A stretch of DNA of 64,000 nt from Actinorhabdospora filicis (GCF_030269765.1 NZ_BSTX01000001.1:1495370-1559369); one strand, 5' to 3'; shown: positions 1 through 8,099, counted from the stretch's first letter. Translations and numbers: made by a program. Notes: generated from the letters alone by a model not told the origin.

Positions 1-1155
1 GACCGTGCGGTGGCCCTTCAGCAGCACCACCGCGCCGGTGCGCTCGGCGAGCTCGCGGGCGGCGGCGACGCGGTCGGGGCCGGGCTCGCGTCCGAAGAGG
101 CGCGCGAACTCCCGGTCGTGGGGGGTCAGAACGGTGGGACCTTGGCGCCCGGCGAGGGCGGCGGGGTCCTGCGACAGGAGGGTGATCGCGTCGGCGTCGA
201 CGCACACCGGGACGGGATGGTCCAGCATCGACATCAGTTCGGCGCGCGCGACACCGTCGGTGCCGAGCCCCGGCCCGACGGTCCACGCCTGGACGCGCCC
301 GGCCTCGGCGGCCCGCCAGTACGTCACGACCTCCGGGTGCGCCCCGGCGACCTCGCGCGCGGCGGGACCGGCGTAGCGCACGTACCCGCCCGGCCCGGCC
401 AGCGCGCCGGCCACGGCCAGCCGCGCCGCGCCCGGGTAGCGCGCCGATCCGGCGGCGATGCCCAGGACCCCGCGCGTGTACTTGTCGTCGCCGGGACGCG
501 GGCGGCGCCACGCGGCGGCCACGTCGGCCGAGGAGGGGATCAGCACGTACGGCTCGTCCAGGTACGGGCCGAGGCCGATGTCGGCTACCTCGATCAGCCC
601 GGCGCGCGCGGCGGCCGGTCCCACGACGAGGGCGGGTTTGAGGCACCCGAAGGTGATGGTCACGTCGGCGGTGACGGCCGGTCCGGGCACGTCGCCGGTG
701 TCGACGTCCACACCGGACGGCAGGTCCACGGCGAGCACCGGGGCGGTGAGGCCCTCGACGATCGCGGCGGCGTCCTCGCGCAGCCCGGGGCGCCCGCCGA
801 TGCCGAGGATCCCGTCGATCACGAGGTCCACACGCGACGGTGGCGTGTGGACGACCCGGCCACCGGCGTTCAGGAGGTCGGCGAGAGCGTCCTCGTGCGT
901 CCGGGACGCCAGGGGCAGCGCGAGCACCCGCGCGCCCCGCCGGGCCAGGCGCGCGCCCGCGTACAGCGCGTCCCCGCCGTTGTCGCCGGGACCGGTCAGC
1001 ACCAGCACCGTCGAGCCGTACACGCCGTCCAGCATCAGCGCGGCCCGCCGCGCCAACGCCGCCGCGGCCCGTTGCATCAACGTTCCATTGGGGACGGTCG
1101 CCATCAGCGCGGCCTCGGCGGCCCGAACCCGCCCGGCCCGCCACGCGCCCCGCAT
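1..1155 (-). CDS. nnrDE: Bifunctional NAD(P)H-hydrate epimerase / ADP-dependent dehydratase (3' part cut by window edge)
   Basis: Repairs hydrated NAD(P)H: the N-terminal half (NnrE/YjeF-N) epimerises NAD(P)HX and the C-terminal half (NnrD/YjeF-C, ribokinase-like) dehydrates it. I translated the complement by eye. From ATG at 1155 it reads [18 protein letters not shown], then LTGPGDNGGDALYAGARLAR (the epimerase nucleotide site) and AVDLPSGVDVDTG. The dehydratase half follows, with GDDKYTRGVLGIAAGS and VGPGLGTDG before the sequence runs off the window at TVLTPHDREFARLFG. The start overlaps the acpS stop by one base (TGATG), so translation is probably coupled. The C-terminal end lies outside the window. 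A long plus-strand open frame over the same bases is a GC-driven shadow. Confidence 0.93.
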   Translation of the reverse strand, partial: MRGAWRAGRVRAAEAALMATVPNGTLMQRAAAALARRAALMLDGVYGSTVLVLTGPGDNGGDALYAGARLARRGARVLALPLASRTHEDALADLLNAGGRVVHTPPSRVDLVIDGILGIGGRPGLREDAAAIVEGLTAPVLAVDLPSGVDVDTGDVPGPAVTADVTITFGCLKPALVVGPAAARAGLIEVADIGLGPYLDEPYVLIPSSADVAAAWRRPRPGDDKYTRGVLGIAAGSARYPGAARLAVAGALAGPGGYVRYAGPAAREVAGAHPEVVTYWRAAEAGRVQAWTVGPGLGTDGVARAELMSMLDHPVPVCVDADAITLLSQDPAALAGRQGPTVLTPHDREFARLFGREPGPDRVAAARELAERTGAVVLLKGHRTV

Positions 1156-1523
1156 CAGGCCTCCGCGACGACGATCGCCGAGGCGATCCCGCCGTCGTGC
1201 GACAGCGACAGATGCCAGCGCGCCACACCACGGTCGGCCGCGGCGGCCGCGACCGTGCCCGCCACCGTCAGCCACGGGCGGCCGTCCGGATCGGACACCA
1301 CCTCGCAGTCGTGCCAGTGCAGGCCCGTGGGCGCGCCCAGCGCCTTGGCCACCGCCTCCTTCGCGGCGAACCGCGCCGCCAGCGACTCCGGCGAACGCAA
1401 CCGGCCGCCGGACGCCGTCCGCTCACTCTCGGTGAACAAACGGTCGGCCAGCAGAGGCGTGCGGGTCAAGGCCCGCGCGAATCGCTCGACGAGAACCACG
1501 TCGATCCCTACCGCGACGATCAC
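1155..1523 (-). CDS. acpS: Holo-[acyl-carrier-protein] synthase AcpS
   Basis: Transfers 4'-phosphopantetheine from CoA to the serine of apo-ACP, activating fatty acid synthesis. The product starts [15 protein letters not shown] and contains [17 protein letters not shown]8 and E56 are the expected Mg-binding residues of the family. I chose GTG at 1523 (122 aa) because an AAGGG lies upstream and the length fits the 120-130 aa family; the open frame extends to 1592, but those residues do not match the family. It precedes nnrDE with a one-base overlap, a pairing common in actinomycetes. Confidence 0.95.
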   Translation of the reverse strand: MIVAVGIDVVLVERFARALTRTPLLADRLFTESERTASGGRLRSPESLAARFAAKEAVAKALGAPTGLHWHDCEVVSDPDGRPWLTVAGTVAAAAADRGVARWHLSLSHDGGIASAIVVAEA

Positions 1524-1619
1524 CCGCCAACCCTTACACAAGAATCCCCGAACGCACAGCATCGCCGCACCGGCCGGGTGACCGCGCGTCACTCGTTCGG
1601 ACGGCTAACCTTGCTCGAC

Positions 1620-2117
1620 ATGGCCGTGGACCTTCACCCCCTCGACGACCCCTGGCTGACCAGCCTCACCGCCGTCGCCGTCACCGACGCCGACCCCACC
1701 GAGGTCATGCCACCCGTCGACGGCCCACCCGGCTGGCACCCCGACAGCGAAGCCGCGTTCGGTGACTTCCACCGCGCCCGCCGCGCCGAACGCGTCCGCA
1801 ACACCTACGTCATCGCCGTCGACGGCCACGCCGCCGGATCCCTCCGCCTCGACTGGATCGCCCCCGGCGTCCTCGAAACCGGCCTCTGGATCGCCCGCTC
1901 CGCCCGCGGCAAAGGCGTCGGCGCCGAAGCCATCCGCCTCGCCCTCACCGAGGCCACCACCCTCGGCGCCACCCGCGTGGTCGCCGAGACCACAGTGGAC
2001 AATCACGGCTCCCGCGGCGCCCTCCGCCGCAACGGCGCGGCCTTCACCATCGACGGAGACGCCGTCACCGCCGTCTTCGACCTGCCGAAACCGTTATCCT
2101 CGCGGGCATGCCCATGA
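1620..2117 (+). CDS. GNAT-family N-acetyltransferase
   Basis: 165 aa, starting MAVDLHPLDDPWLTS. The acetyl-CoA fold is visible: YVIAVDGHAAGSLRLDWI (strands 2-3), GVLETGLWIARSARGKGVG (strand 4 and the R/Q-x-x-G-x-G/A pyrophosphate loop) and RVVAETTVDNHGSRGALRRN (strand 5 and the helix typical of RimJ/RimL-like members). The substrate is unknown; RimJ/RimL relatives acetylate protein N-termini or small amines. Its last 10 bases overlap the next gene (start at 2108), so it probably heads the operon of exported proteins that follows. It diverges from acpS across about 96 bp, which should hold both promoters. Confidence 0.85.
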   Translation: MAVDLHPLDDPWLTSLTAVAVTDADPTEVMPPVDGPPGWHPDSEAAFGDFHRARRAERVRNTYVIAVDGHAAGSLRLDWIAPGVLETGLWIARSARGKGVGAEAIRLALTEATTLGATRVVAETTVDNHGSRGALRRNGAAFTIDGDAVTAVFDLPKPLSSRACP

Positions 2118-2557
2118 ACGTCCGGGGCCTGCTCGGCGTGCTCGCCGCGGTCGGCGCCGCCGCCCTCGTCACCGGCTACCTGGCCCTGCCCACGCCGGCC
2201 CCGGTGCCCACCCTCGTCGGCGTCACCCCCGCCACCGGCACACCCCCCGTCGGCACCACACACGCCTATCCCCTCGTCGGTGTCCCCACCACCACCCCCG
2301 GCGAACGCGCCCACGCCCTCGCCGTCGCCCTCCGCCGCGACCACCCCCGCCTCGGCCCCACCGTCCAGCGCACCATCGGCGGCCTCCCCGCCGTCGAGTA
2401 CGCCTACACCGACGCCAACGGCGACTGGACCGGCGTCGCCACCGCCTGGTTCCCCGCCGGGACCATGGTCGTCCAGGACTGCGGCCTCGACGGCTTCGAC
2501 CGCCCGGCCCGCCTCGCCGAGTGCGCCCAGGTCCTCGATCAGCCGGTCACCGCGTGA
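2108..2557 (+). CDS. Small exported or membrane-anchored protein, copy A1 of a duplicated pair
   Basis: 149 aa of unknown function. An N-terminal hydrophobic segment (residues about 5-27, GLLGVLAAVGAAALVTGYLA) looks like a signal anchor. The exported part contains GGLPAVEYAYTDANGDWTGV followed by an AGTMVVQDC cysteine motif and a second cysteine near the end (AECAQVL). The same pattern occurs in the gene at 3165-3752 (VNGFQVIAIAYSDEPDEWQG, then AGTVTVLDC, then GCATAL), so I call them paralogues. It overlaps the GNAT gene upstream and shares a GTGA overlap with the next gene. The two conserved cysteines could form a disulfide outside the cell; that is inference. Confidence 0.75.
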   Translation: MPMNVRGLLGVLAAVGAAALVTGYLALPTPAPVPTLVGVTPATGTPPVGTTHAYPLVGVPTTTPGERAHALAVALRRDHPRLGPTVQRTIGGLPAVEYAYTDANGDWTGVATAWFPAGTMVVQDCGLDGFDRPARLAECAQVLDQPVTA

Positions 2558-3117
2558 AGCGCCGCCCCGTCCTCACCGGCGCCCTCGCCGCGCTCACCGC
2601 CCTCATCTGGGCCCTGGCCGCCCTCGTCACCTACGGCGGCCAGGACGACGAGGCCTTCCAGCCGGGCACCCACCGCAACCTCCCCCCGATCTCGGCCACC
2701 CCCGGCACGGTCGTCATCGACGACCCCTCGGTGCCCTTCACCTTCGCCGTGCCCGAAGGCTTCGCCATCGACCCCACCGCCGACCGCCTGGAGCTGGTCC
2801 CGGAGTCCTGGCTGCCCACCCCGGCGATGCTCCAGGTGTGGTGGACCTCCGGTGTCGACGACTTCGACACCCGCGACTGGGACGACCTGGGACCGACGGG
2901 ACCGACCGTCATCGACCGGATCGAACGCGACGACTACCGCCTGATCACCACCTACGCGGAGCCCGACCAGTCCCCCGGCAGCCGCAACTACCACCTCTTC
3001 CACGGCACCCACTCCGTCCACATCGCCACAGAACCGCCCGACTACCGCGACACCTACGACAAAACGGTCCTCACCCACGCCGCCGAGTCCCTCATCGCGA
3101 CCCTGCACTTCCGCTAG
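2554..3117 (+). CDS. Small exported or membrane-anchored protein, copy B1 of a duplicated pair
   Basis: 187 aa from GTG at 2554, which overlaps the previous stop as GTGA. One N-terminal membrane segment (ALAALTALIWALAALVTYGG) is followed by an extracellular domain containing VPFTFAVPEGF and VPESWLPTPAMLQVWW, ending SLIATLHFR. The gene at 3749-4348 shows the same layout (LPYTLTIPAGL, APETWFPTKAGIKA, end ASVKFRA). I do not recognise the family. The gene is visible only as part of a longer frame, and the start was fixed by the 4-nt overlap and by the hydrophobic segment following directly. Confidence 0.72.
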   Translation: MKRRPVLTGALAALTALIWALAALVTYGGQDDEAFQPGTHRNLPPISATPGTVVIDDPSVPFTFAVPEGFAIDPTADRLELVPESWLPTPAMLQVWWTSGVDDFDTRDWDDLGPTGPTVIDRIERDDYRLITTYAEPDQSPGSRNYHLFHGTHSVHIATEPPDYRDTYDKTVLTHAAESLIATLHFR

Positions 3118-3164
3118 CCCCGCTTCCGCCGGCCCCCTGGTCACCCCGGGCTACCCTGCGTCCC

Positions 3165-3752
3165 ATGTCCGTCCCACGCCGAGCGCGCGTCCAACGCTGG
3201 ATCGCCTTCACCGCCAGCCTCACCGTGTGCCTCCTCCTGGCCTGGGCCGTGGCCTCCATCAACCACCTCGGCCCCTGGGCCCCCGTCACCCCAGACTTCG
3301 CCGACGCCCACCCCCTCCCACCCGGCACCCCCGCCCAAGCCCCCATCGGCCCCGGCCCCGCCACCGTCACCACCCGCATGCCCGCCGGCTGGTACGTCGA
3401 CCGCGGCGAAGGCGACTACGCCGACGGCAAGGCCACCATCACCATGACCACCCACCACCTCGCCCCCGGCCTCGACACCACCACCGCCGCCGGACGCGAA
3501 CGAGCCGCCACCCTCACCGCCAAATCCGCCCACTGGCGCACCGCAGAACCCCACCCCACCTCCGTCAACGGCTTCCAGGTCATCGCCATCGCCTACTCCG
3601 ACGAACCCGACGAATGGCAAGGCGTCCTCATCCAGGCCTACCTGGCCGGAACCGTCACCGTCCTCGACTGCGCCTACAGCGACCTCAAATACGCCCAACC
3701 CCTCATCGACGGCTGCGCCACCGCCCTGCAGAACCTGGAGCCCACGGCATGA
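3165..3752 (+). CDS. Small exported or membrane-anchored protein, copy A2 of a duplicated pair
   Basis: 195 aa starting MSVPRRARVQRWIAFTAS. Basic residues precede one hydrophobic segment (IAFTASLTVCLLLAWAVAS), so it is probably a signal anchor. The C-terminal half matches the A1 gene (AIAYSDEPDEWQG, AGTVTVLDC, GCATAL). Between anchor and core it carries an extra PAGWYVDRGEGDYADGKATI stretch that is not evident in A1 and resembles the start of the B proteins (P-x-G-x-x). It begins 47 bp after the B1 stop, so it may have its own ribosome loading but the same transcript. Function unknown. Confidence 0.74.
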   Translation: MSVPRRARVQRWIAFTASLTVCLLLAWAVASINHLGPWAPVTPDFADAHPLPPGTPAQAPIGPGPATVTTRMPAGWYVDRGEGDYADGKATITMTTHHLAPGLDTTTAAGRERAATLTAKSAHWRTAEPHPTSVNGFQVIAIAYSDEPDEWQGVLIQAYLAGTVTVLDCAYSDLKYAQPLIDGCATALQNLEPTA

Positions 3753-4348
3753 CCGCCAGCGACGGCAGCGGAAGCGGCATCCCCGACCGCAAAACCGCCT
3801 CCTACAAGGCCACCACCCCCGCGATCGCCCTGATCCCCCTCGTCCTGCTGATGATCGTCTTCCTCGTCATCTCGAACAACCGCACGGACTACAAGCCCTT
3901 CCCGAGCTACGACCGCGAATACCCCGCCCTCCAAGGCACCCCCACCCCCTTCGACGTGGCGAGCCTCCCCTACACCCTCACCATCCCCGCCGGCCTCACC
4001 ACCATGCCCAACCCCGGCGAAGGCGAACACGCAGACGCCACATTCGCCCCCGAAACCTGGTTCCCCACCAAAGCCGGCATCAAGGCGGAACACCAACCCC
4101 TCGAAGGCGACTTCACCGAGATCCTGAAGAAGAACGCCGGATCCGCCACCATCACCGACCTCCCCACCGCCGACCCCACCACCACCGCCCACACCTGGAC
4201 CGACGGCGGCACCGAACACGTGTACATCAGCAAGAACGGCATCCTGCTGACCCTCCGCGCCGACCAACCACAAGACGGCACGGACACGACGGGATCACTG
4301 GCGAAGGCACTGCGGGAAATGACCGCCTCGGTGAAGTTCAGGGCGTAG
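3749..4348 (+). CDS. Small exported or membrane-anchored protein, copy B2 of a duplicated pair
   Basis: 199 aa from ATG at 3749, overlapping the A2 stop as ATGA. A cytosolic N-terminus of about 24 residues is followed by a membrane segment (AIALIPLVLLMIVFLVISNN) and an extracellular domain. It parallels B1: LPYTLTIPAGL versus VPFTFAVPEGF, APETWFPTKAG versus VPESWLPTPAM, and matching C-terminal ends. The spacing A-B, then 47 bp, then A'-B', with a 4-nt overlap inside each pair, indicates duplication of a two-gene unit. No catalytic motif is visible. Beyond it lies a repeat-rich spacer. Confidence 0.74.
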   Translation: MTASDGSGSGIPDRKTASYKATTPAIALIPLVLLMIVFLVISNNRTDYKPFPSYDREYPALQGTPTPFDVASLPYTLTIPAGLTTMPNPGEGEHADATFAPETWFPTKAGIKAEHQPLEGDFTEILKKNAGSATITDLPTADPTTTAHTWTDGGTEHVYISKNGILLTLRADQPQDGTDTTGSLAKALREMTASVKFRA

Positions 4349-4400
4349 AGCACAGGGCGAGACGCAGGCAGGGCAGGGACAGGTGCGCGCGCAAGAACTA

Positions 4401-4536
4401 AGCCGGGCAAGGTGACTGGCTTGCTACGGGGTCAAAACCCGGGCACGGACAGAAGCTCGTTGTTTTAGACCCGGGCAAGGTGACTGGCGGGCAACGGGGT
4501 CAAAACCCGGGTGGGGACAAAAGCTCGTTGTAGTAG
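4401..4536. repeat. Tandem direct repeat, two copies of about 68 bp
   Basis: Copy 1 (4401-4468) and copy 2 (4469-4536) abut. Both contain CCGGGCAAGGTGACTGGC, then ACGGGGTCAAAACCCGGG, then AAGCTCGTTGT. They differ at scattered positions (for example TTGCTACGGGG versus GGGCAACGGGG). Each unit also contains a short CCGGG...CCCGGG inverted pairing. It is an intergenic duplication just downstream of the exported-protein cluster; no function is evident. Confidence 0.8.
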
Positions 4537-4650
4537 AGCCGCACCGAGACGGCCCGTAAGCCGCAAGACAACACGGGCCCGGGACCAGCTTGTGCGTGAG
4601 CTGTCTCGGGATAGGAGAGGATCCTCCCTCGGTCGGCCGGATGGTTCTTC

Positions 4651-4714
4651 GAACGAGGGTTCTCGGGGTGTCAAGACACGCTCTACCGTCTTGACACCCC
4701 GAGGTTCATCGTTC
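4651..4714. repeat. Dispersed palindromic repeat, copy 1
   Basis: A 14-bp perfect inverted repeat (left arm CTCGGGGTGTCAAG at 4662-4675, right arm CTTGACACCCCGAG at 4690-4703) surrounds a 14-nt loop. Partial pairing continues outward to GAACGA / TCGTTC. The same arms with small changes occur at 23746-23786 and 63186-63226. A transcript from either strand would fold into a strong hairpin. The arms carry TTGACA on both strands; I do not treat that as a promoter without a matching -10. Confidence 0.85.
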
Positions 4715-4957
4715 ACCGTCGCAAAGGCCGAACGCGGGTGGAGCCTCCCGAGAGAGGTCCGGCGTCCAGGGGCCGCACCCCTGGTCCGGGTCCCAGGGCT
4801 GAAAGCCCTGTCTAGAGGGTGACCGTGTCATAGCGCCGATCTGGCGAATAGAAGATGGTCGATCCATGGGGCGGGCAGGAAGCGCGGGGAGACCGGCTCG
4901 GGGTGAGGGCGACGGGAGAGGTGCCGCAACGAGGGCTGTGGTAGCGAGACTCGCGAC

Positions 4958-5018
4958 GGCTGGGGCTGGGGCTGGGGCTGGGGCTGGGGCTGGGGCTGGG
5001 GCTGGGGCTGGGGCTGGG
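4958..5018. repeat. GGGGCT hexanucleotide tandem array, about 10 units
   Basis: About 61 bp of perfect GGGGCT repeats. The plus strand has runs of four G every six bases, a G-quadruplex-compatible pattern, and the minus strand is (AGCCCC)n. The array ends 51 bp beyond the cysN stop, so it lies in the likely 3' untranslated part of the cysN message. A related GGGACT array sits at nearly the same distance (47 bp) from another minus-strand stop at 24258. Frames through it give Gly-Ala or Pro-Gln runs and are not genes. Confidence 0.9.
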
Positions 5019-5069
5019 CCCAAAAACCGCCGCCCACCCCCAGCAAACGCCGCCCCAAAAAACCGCCCC

Positions 5070-6344
5070 CTACCCCGCCTCCACAATAATCCCCGCCCCA
5101 ACCGTCCGATTAGTAGCCTCATCGATCACGATAAACCCCCCCGTCGACCGATTCCGCCGGTACTCATCACAAAGCAGCGGCACCGTAGTCCGCAACCGCA
5201 CCCGCCCGATCTCATTCAGCGCCAACCCATCCGGCGCCTCATCCCGGTGCAGCGTATTGATATCCAGCCGGTACTGCAGCTCCTTCACGATCGTCCGCGC
5301 CGACCGCGTCGTGTGCTTGATCGCGTACTTCCGCCCCCGCTGCAGCGGCGTCTTCTCGTCCATCCAGCAGATCATCGCGTCCACGTCCTGCGCCGCCACC
5401 GGACGGTTGTTCGGCCGGCAGATCAGGTCGCCGCGCGACACGTCCAGCTCGTCGGTCAGCCGCACCGTCACCGACATCGGCGGGTAGGCCTCGGCCACTT
5501 CACCGTCGGCGGTGGAGATCGACGCGATCGTGGTGGTGAACCCCGAGGGCAGCACCATGACCTCGTCACCGGGCTTCAGGACGCCCGAGGCGACCTGCCC
5601 GGCGTAGCCCCGGTAGTCGCGGTACTTGTTCGACTGCGGCCGGATCACGTACTGCACGGGGAACCGCACGTCCACGAGGTTGCGGTCGGAGGCGATGTGC
5701 ACGCGCTCCAGATGGTGCAGCAGAGACGGACCCTCGAACCACGACAGGTTCGGCGAGCGCTCCACCACGTTGTCACCGCGAAGCGCCGACACCGGCAGGA
5801 TCGTCAGGTCCGGCACGTCGAGTTTCGTGGCGAAGGCGGTGAACTCGGCGGCGATCCGCTCGAAGACCTCCTGCGAGTAGTCCACGAGGTCCATCTTGTT
5901 GACCACGAGCACCATGTGCGGGACGCGCAGCAGCGAGCACAGGAACGCGTGCCGCCGCGACTGCTCCACCAGGCCCTTGCGGGCGTCGACCAGGATCAGC
6001 GCCAGGTCGGCGGTGGACGCACCGGTCACCATGTTCCGCGTGTACTGGATGTGCCCGGGGGTGTCGGCGATGATGAACTTCCGCCGGGGCGTGGCGAAGT
6101 ACCGGTAGGCCACGTCGATGGTGATGCCCTGCTCGCGCTCGGCGCGCAGACCATCGGTCAGCAGCGCCAGGTCGGTGTAATCGTCACCGCGCGCGCTCGA
6201 CACCGCCTCCACGGCCGCCAGCTGGTCGTCGAAGAGGGTCTTGGTGTCATAGAGCAGGCGCCCGATCAGGGTGCTCTTGCCGTCGTCGACGCTGCCCGCC
6301 GTGGCGAAACGCAGCAACTCGGTCGGCTCGGTAACCGTCTCCAT
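5070..6344 (-). CDS. cysN: Sulfate adenylyltransferase subunit 1 (GTPase)
   Basis: The GTPase subunit of ATP sulfurylase: with CysD it makes adenosine 5'-phosphosulfate from ATP and sulfate, using GTP hydrolysis to drive the reaction. At 424 aa it is the GTPase-only form without a fused APS kinase. Visible motifs are P-loop GSVDDGKST (17-25), switch I GITID (73-77), DTPGH (94-98) and NKMD (149-152), followed by EF-Tu-like beta-barrel domains to the C-terminus. The ATG overlaps the cysD stop by one base (TAATG). It is the last gene of cysQ-cysD-cysN; no APS kinase or reductase lies in the window. Confidence 0.96.
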   Translation of the reverse strand: METVTEPTELLRFATAGSVDDGKSTLIGRLLYDTKTLFDDQLAAVEAVSSARGDDYTDLALLTDGLRAEREQGITIDVAYRYFATPRRKFIIADTPGHIQYTRNMVTGASTADLALILVDARKGLVEQSRRHAFLCSLLRVPHMVLVVNKMDLVDYSQEVFERIAAEFTAFATKLDVPDLTILPVSALRGDNVVERSPNLSWFEGPSLLHHLERVHIASDRNLVDVRFPVQYVIRPQSNKYRDYRGYAGQVASGVLKPGDEVMVLPSGFTTTIASISTADGEVAEAYPPMSVTVRLTDELDVSRGDLICRPNNRPVAAQDVDAMICWMDEKTPLQRGRKYAIKHTTRSARTIVKELQYRLDINTLHRDEAPDGLALNEIGRVRLRTTVPLLCDEYRRNRSTGGFIVIDEATNRTVGAGIIVEAG

Positions 6345-7282
6345 TAGAAGTACCCCTCGCGCTTGCGGTCTTCCATCGCGGCCTCGCTGACCCGGTCGTC
6401 GCCCCGGGTCGCGCCGCGTTCGGTGATCCTGGTGGAGGCGACGTCGGCGATGACGGCCTCGACGGTGACGGCGTCGGAGGCGACCGCCGCGGTGCAGGTC
6501 GCGTCCCCGACGGTGCGGTAACGGACGCGTTCCACGCGCACCGCCTCACCATCGCGCGGCTGGAGGTGCTCGGTGACGCCGTAGAGCATCCCGTCCCGCT
6601 CCACGACCTCACGATCGTGGGCGAAGTAGATCGACGGCAGATCGATCTTCTCGCGCGCGATGTAGTGCCAGATGTCCAGCTCGGTCCAGTTGGACAGCGG
6701 GAACACCCGAATCGACTCACCGGCGTGCACCCGCGAGTTGTACAGCGACCACAGCTCCGGACGCTGGTTTTTCGGATCCCACTGCCCGAACTCGTCCCGG
6801 AAGGAGAACATGCGCTCCTTCGCGCGCGCCTTCTCCTCGTCACGGCGGGCACCACCGAACAACGCGTCGAAACGGTGCTTCTCCACCGCGTCCAGCAGCA
6901 CCGGCGTCTGGATGCGGTTGCGGACGCCATCCGGCTGCTCGCTCACCAGCCCCGACGCCAGCCCCTCCTCGACACTGGCCACCACGAGCGACAGGCCCAG
7001 CTCGGCGACCTTGCGGTCCCGGTAGTCCATGACCTCGGCGAAATTGTGACCGGTGTCGACGTGCATGACCGGGAACGGCACCGGCGCCGGCGCGAACGCC
7101 TTCAGCGCCAGATGCAGCATCACGATCGAATCCTTGCCGCCGGAGAACAGCAGCACCGGACGGTCGAACTCGGCCACGACCTCCCGGAAGACGAAGACGC
7201 TCTCCGCTTCCAGGGCGTCGAGGTGACTCACCCGGTAATCGCCCACAATGGACCCCTTCTGACCGGCCGGACCGCTCATCAC
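6344..7282 (-). CDS. cysD: Sulfate adenylyltransferase subunit 2
   Basis: The catalytic ATP-pyrophosphatase subunit of sulfate adenylyltransferase, partner of CysN. It is 312 aa with the PP-loop SGGKDS at 47-52, GGARRDEEKARAKER and FPLSNWTELDIW, all typical of CysD, and ends DDRVSEAAMEDRKREGYF. The start MMSGPAGQKGS at 7282 overlaps the cysQ stop by 4 nt. Its position in cysQDN suggests co-regulation with sulfur supply, but I saw no clear operator. Confidence 0.96.
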   Translation of the reverse strand: MMSGPAGQKGSIVGDYRVSHLDALEAESVFVFREVVAEFDRPVLLFSGGKDSIVMLHLALKAFAPAPVPFPVMHVDTGHNFAEVMDYRDRKVAELGLSLVVASVEEGLASGLVSEQPDGVRNRIQTPVLLDAVEKHRFDALFGGARRDEEKARAKERMFSFRDEFGQWDPKNQRPELWSLYNSRVHAGESIRVFPLSNWTELDIWHYIAREKIDLPSIYFAHDREVVERDGMLYGVTEHLQPRDGEAVRVERVRYRTVGDATCTAAVASDAVTVEAVIADVASTRITERGATRGDDRVSEAAMEDRKREGYF

Positions 7283-8043
7283 AGCAGCCCGGCCAACTCC
7301 CGCAGAAACACCTCAGCAAGCTCAGGGCGGCACACCAGCAGATCCGGCAGCTTCGGGTCCTCCGCGTTGTATTCCAGCGCAGCCCCATCGATGCGCGACG
7401 CGTGCAGACCCGCGGTCACCGCGACCGCCACAGGGGCCGCCGAGTCCCATTCGTGCTGGCCACCGGCGTGCACGTAGGCGTCAACTGTACCGGTGACCAC
7501 GGCGGCCACCTTCGCGCCCGCCGACCCCATCGGCACCAGCGAACCACCGGTGGCCTCGGCGAGCTTCTCCGTCCACGCCGGGGGACGCGACCGGCTCACC
7601 GCGATGCGCGGTCCGGCGCTCACCTGCCCGGGCGCGTCCGGCGGCACATCGGTACCGAGCGTGTACCCCTTCGCCGGCAACGCCACCGCACCCGCCGTCA
7701 GGCCCTTCCCCCGCTCCCACAGCGCGATGTGCACCGCCCAATCAGTGTTCCCCTCCTCACCGAACTCGCGGGTACCGTCGAGAGGATCGACGATCCACAC
7801 GCGATCGGCGGAACGGCGGGACGTCCCGGTGCGGCCCTGCTCGCCCTCGCCCTCCTCGGACAGGATCGCGTCGCCGGGCCGGGACGCGGCCAGCTCGGCC
7901 ATGATCAGCTCATGCGCCCGGCGGTCGCCCTCGGCGCGCAGCTTCGCCGGATCGCCGAATCCCTCCGCCAGCCGCAGCGCCAGCAGTTCCCGTCCGGCCA
8001 GCTCGGCCAGCTCGCGCGCGAAAACACCATCGGTCGCAGACAT
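7279..8043 (-). CDS. cysQ: 3'(2'),5'-bisphosphate nucleotidase CysQ
   Basis: Inositol-monophosphatase-fold phosphatase that removes the 3'-phosphate from PAP/PAPS and so recycles the by-product of sulfate assimilation. With the start at ATG 8043 (MSATDGVFARELAEL) it has 254 aa; the frame is open to 8073, but the extra ten residues are not family-like. Metal-binding motifs are visible: LSEE (61-64), DPLDGT (86-91) and, near the end, HEWDSAAPVAVAVTAG. It is first in the cysQ-cysD-cysN operon and overlaps cysD by 4 nt. Its promoter should lie in the 56 bp between it and the sugar transferase gene. Confidence 0.92.
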   Translation of the reverse strand: MSATDGVFARELAELAGRELLALRLAEGFGDPAKLRAEGDRRAHELIMAELAASRPGDAILSEEGEGEQGRTGTSRRSADRVWIVDPLDGTREFGEEGNTDWAVHIALWERGKGLTAGAVALPAKGYTLGTDVPPDAPGQVSAGPRIAVSRSRPPAWTEKLAEATGGSLVPMGSAGAKVAAVVTGTVDAYVHAGGQHEWDSAAPVAVAVTAGLHASRIDGAALEYNAEDPKLPDLLVCRPELAEVFLRELAGLL

Positions 8044-8099
8044 GCGGCACAGAGTAACGCCTTGTACCGACACGTCCTGTATCGCCCGTCACATACCGG

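Larger units (their letters stand above)
4349..5069. other. 721-bp gene-free spacer with composite repeats
   Basis: The spacer between two converging genes (B2 and cysN) has no credible gene; the short open frames in it are built on repeats. In order it holds a two-copy tandem repeat (4401-4536), the dispersed palindrome (4651-4714), small hairpins such as CAGGGGCCGCACCCCTG and AGGGCTGAAAGCCCT, a 20-nt block (4821-4840) repeated exactly at 23983-24002, and a GGGGCT array (4958-5018). The last three parts recur in the same order in the spacer at 23.7-24.25 kb. Confidence 0.8.

Noticed and set aside
10..1581. Long plus-strand frame over nnrDE/acpS
   Set aside because: The minus strand encodes two clear enzymes with all motifs; the plus frame is a high-GC shadow.
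4690..4703. TTGACA in the palindrome as a -35 promoter element
   Set aside because: It is part of the palindrome on both strands, and no -10 hexamer stands at 16-18 bp in any of the three copies.
4958..5018. CRISPR-like regular repeats
   Set aside because: Six-base units without spacers; a microsatellite-like array.
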